From Chitinophaga solisilvae (GTDB taxonomy: Bacteria; Bacteroidota; Bacteroidia; Chitinophagales; Chitinophagaceae), in NCBI RefSeq assembly GCF_009928525.1, contig NZ_JAABOK010000021.1, positions 38,159 through 102,158 of the forward strand: a DNA stretch of 64,000 bases, read 5' to 3'. A program made the translations under genes and the position numbers. This document shows positions 1 to 7,031 of this stretch, one piece after another. Positions within the stretch are counted from its first letter, which is position 1; the number at the start of each line of letters is the position of its first letter. Below the pieces are notes generated by a model. The model searched no databases. It saw nothing but the letters and a program-made list of their open reading frames with translations, and had not been told where the DNA came from.

Positions 1-495
1 AAAATATACGGTACCGAAAAATGGTATGTGGAGAAAGGAGAGCTGATCTGTGAAAGTGGTCCGGATAAAGAATACGGCTATCTCGGCACCGATGGCAAAT
101 ACAAGAATTTTGAACTGACCCTCCAATTCAAGCAGGAAGCGGACGGTAACAGCGGCGTATTCTTCCACTCTTCACTGGAAGGTACCAAAATTACCGGCTG
201 GCAGGCTGAAGTAGCACCTCCCGGCATGCATACCGGCGGTATCTACGAATCTTACGGCCGCGGATGGCTCATTCAGCCCGATAAAGAAAAGGAAAAATAC
301 CTGAAGATGGGCGAATGGAATACCATGAAAATACGTGTGGTCAACGACGTAGTCACCACCTGGCTCAACGGACAGGAAATGATTACCCTCAAAGATGCCA
401 AAATCGGCGGCGCCGATGGCCAGATTGCCTTACAGATTCACTCTGGTGGCGGCATTAAAGTGAAATGGAAAAATATTAAAGTCACCACTTTATAA
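1..495 (+). CDS. 3-keto-disaccharide hydrolase (DUF1080) domain protein, 5' end cut off
   Basis: The reading frame is open from base 1 and ends with TAA at 493-495, so the start lies before the window; a GTG at 28 is not a convincing start because homologous sequence continues upstream of it (KIYGTEKWYV). The visible 164 residues match the concanavalin-like jelly roll of DUF1080 proteins (PF06439): a conserved W-x-V-E-x-G-x-L beginning, the GVFFHS strand, the W-Q-A-E-V strand, a GGIYE turn and an EWN-T-x-K-I-R strand, ending in the usual K-W-K-N-I-K-V. Members cleave 3-keto-glycosides in the periplasm or outside the cell. The gene at 10861-12228 belongs to the same family. Palindrome P1 follows 11 bases after the stop. 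Whether the missing part holds a signal peptide or a second domain cannot be seen. Confidence 0.85.
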   Translation, partial: KIYGTEKWYVEKGELICESGPDKEYGYLGTDGKYKNFELTLQFKQEADGNSGVFFHSSLEGTKITGWQAEVAPPGMHTGGIYESYGRGWLIQPDKEKEKYLKMGEWNTMKIRVVNDVVTTWLNGQEMITLKDAKIGGADGQIALQIHSGGGIKVKWKNIKVTTL

Positions 496-506
496 AATTT
501 TCTGAT

Positions 507-613
507 TTTCGATTTACTGATTTACGAATTTAAAATGCAGCGAAGATTTTAGCGGAAATGATGTACGCTAAAATCTTCGCTGCATTTTAAATTCGTAAAT
601 CAGTAAATCGAAA
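507..613. repeat. Long intergenic palindrome P1
   Basis: Arms 507-554 and 566-613 are perfect reverse complements over 48 bp, with an 11-base loop at 555-565. The outer arm is made of GATTTAC-like repeats and the core contains AATGCAGCGAAGATTTTAGC. The core resembles that of P12 (63911-64000), which also has AATGCAGC. It starts 11 bases after the stop of the DUF1080 gene and ends 13 bases before the SDR start. It may act as a terminator for the upstream gene, although no T-run follows. It belongs to the family of twelve palindromes described in the findings. Confidence 0.95.
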
Positions 614-626
614 TCTATATATCTAC

Positions 627-1415
627 ATGTTGTACACCGATAAAGTCATCCTCATCACCGGCGCCAGCTCCGGCATAGGCAGGGAACTGGCCCTGCTGCT
701 CGCAAAAGAGAAAGCCAGGCTGATACTGGCAGCCCGTAAACTACCCGCGCTGGAGGCGGTGCAGCAGGAATGCCTGCAGCTTACTCCCCACTGCGCAGTA
801 CTGGTAATGGATATTACAGATGAAGGAGCCGTAACAGCAGGCGCAGCAAAGGCCCTGACATTTTTCGGCAAGATAGATGTACTTGTAAACAATGCCGGCG
901 TTACCCAGCGCTCCAAACTGATAGATACGCCCGTATCTGCTGTACGTCAGCTGATGGACGTGAATTTCTTCGGACCTGTCATGCTGACCAAAGCCCTGCT
1001 GCCACATTTCCGCGAACAACAGCAGGGGCAGATCATTGTTATCAGCAGTATGGCCGGACTGATGGGCTATCCCTGGCGCTCAGGCTACAATGCTGCCAAA
1101 CACGCATTGCAGGGTTATTTCGAAACATTACAAACAGAACAGCCCATTCCGGCGTTATACACCACTATTGTTTGTCCGGGCCGTATACAGACACCCATTA
1201 CCTATTCCGCTATCACCGCCACCGGAGAGCCATTCGGGAAAATGGACCCGGGGCAGGCGCAGGGCATTCCGGCAGATGTTTGCGCCAGACGCATATTACG
1301 CGGCATGCGCCGCAAACGTAAACAGATACTGATTGCCAGGGCAGAAAGACTGCTCCTGTGGTTTAAAAGATTTTTTCCCCCCTTGTTTTATGTGATTGCC
1401 CGCAAAGGGAATTAA
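627..1415 (+). CDS. Short-chain dehydrogenase/reductase (SDR)
   Basis: A 262-residue classical SDR that reduces or oxidises a carbonyl/alcohol with NAD(P)H. The Rossmann glycine motif TGASSGIG is at 11-18, NNAG at 88-91, and the catalytic set Ser141, Tyr154 and Lys158 (YNAAK) is intact. A basic and aromatic C-terminus (RLLLWFKRFFPPLFYVIARK) suggests membrane association, as in the DHRS7-like branch of the family. The ATG at 627 puts the first beta strand directly at the N-terminus, as expected. The next gene, a purine nucleoside phosphorylase, starts 23 bases after the stop on the same strand, so the two are probably co-transcribed. The substrate is not evident. Confidence 0.9.
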   Translation: MLYTDKVILITGASSGIGRELALLLAKEKARLILAARKLPALEAVQQECLQLTPHCAVLVMDITDEGAVTAGAAKALTFFGKIDVLVNNAGVTQRSKLIDTPVSAVRQLMDVNFFGPVMLTKALLPHFREQQQGQIIVISSMAGLMGYPWRSGYNAAKHALQGYFETLQTEQPIPALYTTIVCPGRIQTPITYSAITATGEPFGKMDPGQAQGIPADVCARRILRGMRRKRKQILIARAERLLLWFKRFFPPLFYVIARKGN

Positions 1416-1438
1416 TTTGCAGCCAAATTCAACATCGT

Positions 1439-2260
1439 ATGGACTTGCTACTGCAACAGATATCAGCTGCCGCGGATTATCTCCGGGCCCTTTCCTTTGA
1501 ACAGCCCCGCGTGGGCGTGGTGCTGGGCACCGGACTGGGAGAGCTGATCGGTCATATTAAAATATCTCACAGCATCCCTTATCATCAGATACCACATTTC
1601 CCGGAATCTACCGTAGAATCACATAAAGGCCAGCTGATACTGGGGCATATCGGCGATACGCCTGTAATAGCCATGCAGGGCCGCTTTCATTACTATGAAG
1701 GCTATACCATGCAGCAGATCACTTTCCCGATACGGGTAATGAAAGCCCTGGGTATTACGCAGCTATTGCTGAGCAATGCCGCCGGCGGTATGAATACGGC
1801 CTTTAAAAAGGGAGATCTGGTATTGCTGGACGATCATATCAACATGCAGCCGGAAAACCCGCTGCGCGGCCTCAATTCACCGGTATTCGGACCACGTTTT
1901 CCGGATATGAGCCGCCCTTATGATCCTGCGCTGGGCGCCCGGCTGCAGGCCGCTGCTGCCAGCCATGACGCAGAGATGAAAACCGGTGTATATGTATCCG
2001 TTATGGGCCCTAACCTGGAAACAAGGGCGGAATACCGCTTTCTTCGCATGATAGGGGCAGACCTGGTAGGTATGAGCACCGTTCCGGAGGTAATTGTGGC
2101 TAATCAGCTGCAACTCCCCTGTGCAGCAGTTTCCGTGGTAACAGACGAATGTGATCCGGATAATTTACACCCCGTTTCCATAGAAGAAATTATTGCGGTG
2201 GCGGGTATGGCAGATAAGAAACTGAGCAGTGTGTTTGCCACTGTCATCAAAGGGTTATAA
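1439..2260 (+). CDS. punA: Purine nucleoside phosphorylase, trimeric inosine/guanosine type
   Basis: A 273-residue cytosolic enzyme that splits inosine, guanosine and their deoxy forms with phosphate to base plus (deoxy)ribose-1-phosphate in purine salvage. Family features seen: the phosphate-binding VLGTGLGEL near residue 29, GRFHYYEGY near 80, the SNAAGG block near 115, and the purine-site VMGPNLETRAEYR followed by VGMSTVPEVI near 200. The length matches the trimeric low-molecular-weight class (about 270-290 residues). The gene follows the SDR gene by 23 bases and ends in a strong hairpin shared with the convergent scpB. The symbol is by analogy; pupG and deoD-like names are used for relatives. 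Confidence 0.93.
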   Translation: MDLLLQQISAAADYLRALSFEQPRVGVVLGTGLGELIGHIKISHSIPYHQIPHFPESTVESHKGQLILGHIGDTPVIAMQGRFHYYEGYTMQQITFPIRVMKALGITQLLLSNAAGGMNTAFKKGDLVLLDDHINMQPENPLRGLNSPVFGPRFPDMSRPYDPALGARLQAAAASHDAEMKTGVYVSVMGPNLETRAEYRFLRMIGADLVGMSTVPEVIVANQLQLPCAAVSVVTDECDPDNLHPVSIEEIIAVAGMADKKLSSVFATVIKGL

Positions 2261-2295
2261 ATAAAAAAGGGCCGGCGATGCCGGCCCTTTTTTAT
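2261..2295. terminator. Bidirectional intrinsic terminator between punA and scpB
   Basis: Stem 2261-2276 pairs with 2280-2295: a GGGCCGGC/GCCGGCCC core with a 3-base loop, flanked by A-runs on the left and T-runs on the right. Both strands therefore read as GC hairpin plus U-tract. The scpB stop codon (2292-2294, minus strand) lies inside the T-tract side, so both convergent genes end in the same structure. Confidence 0.92.
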
Positions 2296-3428
2296 TTGCT
2301 TTTATCTGTATCTTCATCAGTTGATGTTGCTTCGTCATCTTCGTCATCTTCGTCATCTTCGTCATCTTCGTCATCTTCGTCATCTTCGTCATCTTCGTCA
2401 TCTTCGTCATCTTCGTCATCTTCGTCATCTTCAGACGGCTCAGATAATGCGTCTTCTACGATATCATCCGGATCTTCTTCCTTCGTCTCTTCTTCCTGCC
2501 GGGTATCTTCTACGGCAGATACATCCTGTGCGTCTTCTATAGTACCATCCGGATCTTCGTCATTTGTCTCTTCTTCAGTTGTATTACGGGGGGCATAAGG
2601 ATCTTCTTCCTCATCCTCATTACTTTCTTCAGTGGCGGCATCTTCCAGGATGGCGTCGAAGGGAATGATTTCATCATCCGGTTCTGCATCTTCGTCTTCA
2701 GCCGCCGGCAATAGGTCGCTGCCGGTATTTTCCAGCTTGTCCAGTTCATGATCGGGGTCCAGCAGTTCGCCGTTTTCTGACACCATCATTACGTGGGCTG
2801 TTTCTGCAGAAGGCGTATTATCACTTTCCCTGCCGATGGTGGCAGTATCATCATTGATCAGGGTAGGCTGGATAATCTCTTCATCAAAGAGTTCTTTGAG
2901 TTTGGGCAGATCAGCGGCAGAATTGATGCCGAAGTAATCCATAAATGACCGGGAAACTGTATAGAGCAAGGGTTTGCCGGGCAGGTCCTCACTACGGCCG
3001 GAAATCACGATCAGTTCCTTTTCCAGGAGTTTCTGGATGGAATAGTCGGTACTTACGCCACGGATATATTCAATTTCACCTTTGGAAATAGGCTGACGGT
3101 AAGCGATAATAGCCAGTGTTTCCAGGGCGGCGGTAGACAGGCGTTTCAGGAATTTGTCTCCGTTCAGCTGGGCTACCGTCTGATAATATTCCTTTTTAGT
3201 CATGAACTGAAACCCGCCTCCGCTGCTACGTATTTCAAAAGCGTAGAATTCAGAACTGTATTTTTCCCTGATAGCATCGATGGCAGCTTCCACCTGCTCC
3301 AGGGTGGCGCGGTCTTCCAGGAAAGCCAGTGCATTGTTCAGTAAATCCACTATTTCCAGCATGGGCAGGGGCCTGTCGGCAGCAAAAATCAGTGCTTCCA
3401 CATGCGGGATGAGCTGTGATATTTCCAT
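2292..3428 (-). CDS. scpB: Segregation and condensation protein B with a long acidic repeat tail
   Basis: ScpB is the winged-helix kleisin partner of SMC-ScpA in chromosome condensation and segregation. The first ~190 residues match the family: HVEALIFAADRPL at the start, SGGGFQFMTK near 70, then the second winged helix with ALETLAIIAYRQPISKGEIEYIRGV and the GRSEDLPGKPLLY strand. Typical ScpB is about 180-220 residues; this one has 378. The extra ~180 residues are almost entirely Asp/Glu/Ser/Thr, ending in a run of D-D-E triplets encoded by a 9-bp tandem repeat (2331-2432) and then a short KSK end. scpA is not in this window. A terminator for atpG lies just upstream (3453-3489), so scpB probably has its own promoter. 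The acidic tail is likely disordered and its length may vary between strains. Confidence 0.93.
   Translation of the reverse strand: MEISQLIPHVEALIFAADRPLPMLEIVDLLNNALAFLEDRATLEQVEAAIDAIREKYSSEFYAFEIRSSGGGFQFMTKKEYYQTVAQLNGDKFLKRLSTAALETLAIIAYRQPISKGEIEYIRGVSTDYSIQKLLEKELIVISGRSEDLPGKPLLYTVSRSFMDYFGINSAADLPKLKELFDEEIIQPTLINDDTATIGRESDNTPSAETAHVMMVSENGELLDPDHELDKLENTGSDLLPAAEDEDAEPDDEIIPFDAILEDAATEESNEDEEEDPYAPRNTTEEETNDEDPDGTIEDAQDVSAVEDTRQEEETKEEDPDDIVEDALSEPSEDDEDDEDDEDDEDDEDDEDDEDDEDDEDDEDDEATSTDEDTDKSK
2331..2432. repeat. 9-bp tandem repeat inside scpB
   Basis: Eleven consecutive perfect copies of TTCGTCATC (2331-2429) plus a 3-base partial copy. On the coding (minus) strand the unit is GATGACGAA, giving Asp-Asp-Glu each time. 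Unit length is a multiple of three, so gain or loss of copies would change tail length without a frameshift. Confidence 0.97.
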
Positions 3429-3452
3429 ATGATACTCAGTAGTATGGATTAC

Positions 3453-3489
3453 AAAAAAAGGTCAAAGACCGAAAATACAGCCTTTGACC
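3453..3489 (-). terminator. Intrinsic terminator of atpG
   Basis: On the minus strand GGTCAAAG pairs with CTTTGACC (arms 3460-3467 and 3482-3489, 14-base loop) and is followed at once by seven T residues. It lies about 60 bases past the atpG stop and 25 bases before the scpB start, so atpG transcription should end before scpB. Confidence 0.8.
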
Positions 3490-3548
3490 CTAATCTGAAA
3501 ATATAAAATATTCAGTGTTGACGTAGTGTGAATAAATTCCTTCAACGC

Positions 3549-4433
3549 TTAACCCGCGAGTGCAGCAGCGCCGCTCACGATTTCTGTCAGCTCGGTTGTA
3601 ATAGCCGCCTGACGTGCACGGTTGTAGGAGATTTTCAGGGAACGCAGCAGCTCCTGCGCATTCTCTGTTGCCTTATCCATCGCGGTCATACGGGCGCCAT
3701 GCTCAGAAGCATGAGAGTCGAGGATCGCTTTGAAGAACTGGGTGTTCAGAATTTTAGGCATCAGTTCAGCTATCAGTACTTCTTTCTCCGGTTCAAAAAT
3801 GTAGTCAGCTTTCAGTTTGCTGTTTTCTTCATTTTCTACTTTGGCGATAGGCAGGAATTGTTCAGCAACAAATACCTGGGTAGCGGCGTTTTTGAATTCG
3901 CTGTAGACGATTTCCACGGCATCGTAGGTACCTTCGGTAAAACCGTTCAGCGCTACGGCAGCAGCTTCTTTCACATGCTCGAAAGTAAGATTGCCGAACA
4001 TGTTCCAGAATTTATCATTCACTTTATAACCATTCTGTAAGAAATGATCATAGCCTTTTTTACCGATTGGCAGTAATTCCACATTACCCAGTTCAAACTG
4101 CTCTGCATATTTCTCGCGGATAACGCGTTTCGCAGTTTTGATCAGGTTGGAGTTGAATGCACCGCACAGCCCTCTGTCGGAAGTGATTACCACGATCAGT
4201 ACTTTTTCAACCGCACGTTGCGCTGCCAGGGGCGTGTCGATATTGCCTTCACTGTTGGAAACAATATTCTGCAGCATTTCCTGGAGCTTCAAGGCGTAAG
4301 GACGCATCAGCATAATAGCATCCTGTGCACGTCTTAATTTAGCCGCACTCACCATTTTCATGGCTTTAGTGATCTGCTGGCCAGATTGAATAGATTTGAT
4401 TCGGTTACGAACTTCTTTAAGCTGTCCGGACAT
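3549..4433 (-). CDS. atpG: ATP synthase F1 subunit gamma
   Basis: The central-stalk rotor subunit of F1Fo ATP synthase, 294 residues, the usual length. The N-terminal coiled coil is clear (RNRIKSIQSGQQITKAMKMV followed by SAAKLRRAQ), as are the VITSDRGLCGAFN segment near 84, the EHGARMTAMDKATENA segment near 245 and the C-terminal NRARQAAITTELTEIVSGA coiled coil. No other ATP synthase gene is present in the 64 kb, although atpG normally follows atpA. The neighbours are DJ-1/PfpI upstream and scpB downstream on the same strand. A good -7 box (4512-4519) and a dedicated terminator (3453-3489) point to a single-gene transcription unit. Confidence 0.96.
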   Translation of the reverse strand: MSGQLKEVRNRIKSIQSGQQITKAMKMVSAAKLRRAQDAIMLMRPYALKLQEMLQNIVSNSEGNIDTPLAAQRAVEKVLIVVITSDRGLCGAFNSNLIKTAKRVIREKYAEQFELGNVELLPIGKKGYDHFLQNGYKVNDKFWNMFGNLTFEHVKEAAAVALNGFTEGTYDAVEIVYSEFKNAATQVFVAEQFLPIAKVENEENSKLKADYIFEPEKEVLIAELMPKILNTQFFKAILDSHASEHGARMTAMDKATENAQELLRSLKISYNRARQAAITTELTEIVSGAAALAG

Positions 4434-4511
4434 ATATTTTAATCAAGTTACGAATGACAAATTACTGGATCTTCCTTCACCCGGAAATGTTTCCATCCCC
4501 GAATTTGGCTG

Positions 4512-4519
4512 CAAAGGTA
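4512..4519 (-). promoter_or_regulatory. Bacteroidota-type -7 box for atpG
   Basis: The minus strand reads TACCTTTG, an exact match to the TAnnTTTG element, 78 bases upstream of the atpG ATG. No clear TTTG -33 element is visible at the usual spacing, so only the -7 part is supported. Confidence 0.5.
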
Positions 4520-4611
4520 AGTAATGACGATTTAATTTGAAAATTCGTAGAAAAGATAATTAAATCTTTCTTTTAAAGACTAAAAATCAATTTATTACAA
4601 AATTTTAAATA

Positions 4612-5193
4612 TTATAATGTAATAGTTGTTCCCAGCACCTGCAAAAATGCCGCAATCCACTGCGGGTGTGCGGGCCATGCCGGGGCCGTTACCAGCCTGC
4701 CGTCTACCACCGCCTCATACACATTCACGGCTACATAGGTTCCTCCGGCAGCGGTTACTTCCGGCGCTACTGCCGGGTAAGCCGTCAGCTTCTTTCCCCG
4801 GACAACATCTGCTGCCGTCAGTATCTGGATACCATGACAAACTGCCGCTACCGGCTTCTCCGCTATAAAAAAGTGCTTTACCAGCTCTATTACATTCCTG
4901 TTCAGCCGCAGATACTCCGGCGCACGCCCCCCTGCAATCACCAGCCCGTCATAATCACCTGCCACCACATCTGCAAAGGATGCATTGAGCACAAAATTAT
5001 GCCCCGGCTTTTCACTGTATGTCTGGTCCCCCTCAAAATCATGGATGGCCGTCTTCACCTTATCTCCCGCCGCCTTATCCGGGCAAACCGCATGTACCTC
5101 ATGCCCTACCATCTGCAACATCTGAAAAGGCACCATCGTTTCATAGTCTTCCGCATAATCACCTGTCAGTAAAAGTATTTTCTTCTTTCCCAT
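4612..5193 (-). CDS. DJ-1/PfpI family protein
   Basis: A 193-residue single-domain class I glutamine-amidotransferase-like protein. The nucleophile elbow is intact: Cys119 in AAVCHGIQIL, directly followed by His120. The GGRAPEYLR segment (88-96) and an acidic residue in GDYAEDYE (11-18) complete the usual active-site surroundings. Relatives are glyoxalase III-like enzymes, deglycases, or chaperone/protease-like stress proteins; the exact role cannot be read from sequence. It sits 178 bases upstream of atpG on the same strand. Its start is only 40 bases from palindrome P2, leaving little room for its own promoter outside the palindrome. Confidence 0.9.
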   Translation of the reverse strand: MGKKKILLLTGDYAEDYETMVPFQMLQMVGHEVHAVCPDKAAGDKVKTAIHDFEGDQTYSEKPGHNFVLNASFADVVAGDYDGLVIAGGRAPEYLRLNRNVIELVKHFFIAEKPVAAVCHGIQILTAADVVRGKKLTAYPAVAPEVTAAGGTYVAVNVYEAVVDGRLVTAPAWPAHPQWIAAFLQVLGTTITL

Positions 5194-5233
5194 ATGATTG
5201 TAAGTTTTTGTGGTACATCAAGTTAAGGAAAAA

Positions 5234-5380
5234 TAATTACGAATTACGAATTGCGAATTACGAATGAAGAGGCGGAGATGAAAGCGGAGATGAATGATGA
5301 TGTTTAAAAGCTATCACCTTTAATCTCCGCTTTCATCTCCGCCTCTTCATTCGTAATTCGCAATTCGTAATTCGTAATTA
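5234..5380. repeat. Long intergenic palindrome P2 (AATTACG type)
   Basis: Arms 5234-5291 and 5323-5380 are perfect over 58 bp with a 31-base loop. The outer 30 bp are AATTACG/AATTGCG heptamers ending in AATG, shared almost exactly with P4, P6, P10 and, with small changes, P8 and P11. The core is a doubled GCGGAGATGAAA-like motif. The loop contains ATCACCTTTAA, also found in the loops of P4 and P6. It begins 4 bases beyond the susD stop and ends 40 bases before the DJ-1 start. Confidence 0.95.
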
Positions 5381-5384
5381 AAAT

Positions 5385-7007
5385 TTAATATCCGGGATTT
5401 TGCCAGAACGGTGTCGACGACCTGTCAATCTGGTCCTGCGGGATAGGGCGACGCAGGTGGAAGGACTGAATACTGGTCGTAGCCTGCATGTTATGTTTCT
5501 TTACTCTTTCCAGGAGTTTGCCGGTACGTTTCAGGTCAAACCAGGTGAGTTGTTCGCCTACGAGTTCACGGCCTCTTTCGTCCAGGATGAAGTCGATGTC
5601 GATATTGGCGGCATTGACTTTCATGGCTTGCTGATTGGCCTGCGTTTCTGCAGGGGTGCTACCCTGGCGGGCAGCGCGCATGCGGACAGCATTGATATTA
5701 TCAGCGGCGCCCTGGAGGTTGCCGAGTTTCATCTGTGCTTCCGCAGCGATCAGGTAAGTTTCTGCGAGCCTGAACGCGATGAAGGGCCGTACGCCGGAAG
5801 CCTGGTTATCCGGACGCAGGGCGTCAGCGAACTTGTTCAGGGACGGATAAAGTTTTTCGTCATATTTATCGGAGCCTACCAGCAGGTAGTTCTTACTGCT
5901 TACTTCTGCGGCAGAAACAGGGCGGCCTGGCATGTAAACGGCTGTATCACCGAGTTTCAGGACTTTCGGGGAAGTCATCGGTTTGTTCACAAACCATACA
6001 GTTGTAAAGAATTTCTCATAACGCGTATCGAATACACGCTCTTTATACAGCGTATCCAGCAGGAAGGCAGTTGGCCTGAAACGCTTCCAGGGTGTACCGT
6101 TGGGCAGGTCGCGCTGCATTCCGTCCAGTACATCGTACTGCATCAGGAAGAAGCGGCAGGCGTTGTTATCCGGCGATGCATATAGCGGGTCGGTGGTATA
6201 CTGTGCTGCGAAGATGGTTTCTGTGTTATTCTCATTACCCTGCGCCCATATTTTTCCCGGGTCATCCAGCAGCCGGAAACGATAATTTTTGATGACCATA
6301 TCCGCATATTTAGCGGCGTTGGTATAATCATCCGGTTTGGCGTCTGTAGAACTGGCTCTTGTCAGGTAAACCCTGGCGAGCAGGTGCTCGGCGGCAGGTT
6401 TGGTAGCGCGCCCCCATTCGCTTTGCACATCCGGCAGCCTGGATTCGGCAGCCAGCAGATCGGTGATAATGGACTCGTATACCTTCGTGGTGGTATCTCT
6501 TGTGGCGGCAGTTTCTATCACTTTATTTTCGTGTAGCCGTAAGGGTATGCTCCCAAACGTCTGCATCAGAATGAAATTATAATGCGCACGGCAGAACAAG
6601 GCTTCTCCCACGCCCCTGGCCTTGCTGGCGGAATCGAGGCCCTTTACCTGGTCTGCCCGGTCTATGGCAACGTTGGCATTGTTGATAGACTGGTACAGGC
6701 CGTTCCATAATTCACGTACGTGATCATAGCGCGCATCGAACTGGGAGGTGTACTGATTGGCAAATTTGAAATTACCGTCGGAACCGTTGGTGATAATATC
6801 TGTTCCTGCGTTGGTAAGCGTCATACCGCGTTCTGTGCTGTAAAAGATGCGCATACCGGCATAACCGGCGTTGACGGCGGTATTGAAACCATTTTTAGTA
6901 TAATAGAAATCATCTGTTGTATTCGTCACCACATCTTCCTGCAGCATTTTATTACAACCTGTTCCTGCGATGGCCAGCAATGCCATTCCCCAAATAATAT
7001 TTTTCAT
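5385..7007 (-). CDS. RagB/SusD family nutrient-uptake lipoprotein
   Basis: A 540-residue surface lipoprotein that binds glycans or peptides as the lid of the SusC channel. A lipoprotein signal is visible with the acylated Cys at 18 (AGTGCNK). The body has TPR-like helices: the RELWNGLYQSINNANVAIDR helix pair near 97, RAHYNFILMQTFG near 140 and the late R-L-A-E-T-Y-L-I-A-A-E-A segment near 408. The C-terminus has the family ending DERGRELVGE...WFDLKRTG and RRPIPQDQID. It lies 24 bases downstream of the SusC partner on the same strand and is surely co-transcribed with it. Ligand unknown. Confidence 0.96.
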   Translation of the reverse strand: MKNIIWGMALLAIAGTGCNKMLQEDVVTNTTDDFYYTKNGFNTAVNAGYAGMRIFYSTERGMTLTNAGTDIITNGSDGNFKFANQYTSQFDARYDHVRELWNGLYQSINNANVAIDRADQVKGLDSASKARGVGEALFCRAHYNFILMQTFGSIPLRLHENKVIETAATRDTTTKVYESIITDLLAAESRLPDVQSEWGRATKPAAEHLLARVYLTRASSTDAKPDDYTNAAKYADMVIKNYRFRLLDDPGKIWAQGNENNTETIFAAQYTTDPLYASPDNNACRFFLMQYDVLDGMQRDLPNGTPWKRFRPTAFLLDTLYKERVFDTRYEKFFTTVWFVNKPMTSPKVLKLGDTAVYMPGRPVSAAEVSSKNYLLVGSDKYDEKLYPSLNKFADALRPDNQASGVRPFIAFRLAETYLIAAEAQMKLGNLQGAADNINAVRMRAARQGSTPAETQANQQAMKVNAANIDIDFILDERGRELVGEQLTWFDLKRTGKLLERVKKHNMQATTSIQSFHLRRPIPQDQIDRSSTPFWQNPGY

Positions 7008-7031
7008 GACAAATTTTTTAGGTTGAAAAAA

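Noticed and set aside
2331..2432. Short regular repeats that could suggest a CRISPR array
   Set aside because: Units are 9 bp with no spacers, in frame in scpB, and no cas genes are present.
2278..2598. Plus-strand open frame with a run of about 35 serines
   Set aside because: It is the antisense reading of the 9-bp repeat and acidic tail of scpB; the scpB frame has clear family motifs upstream.
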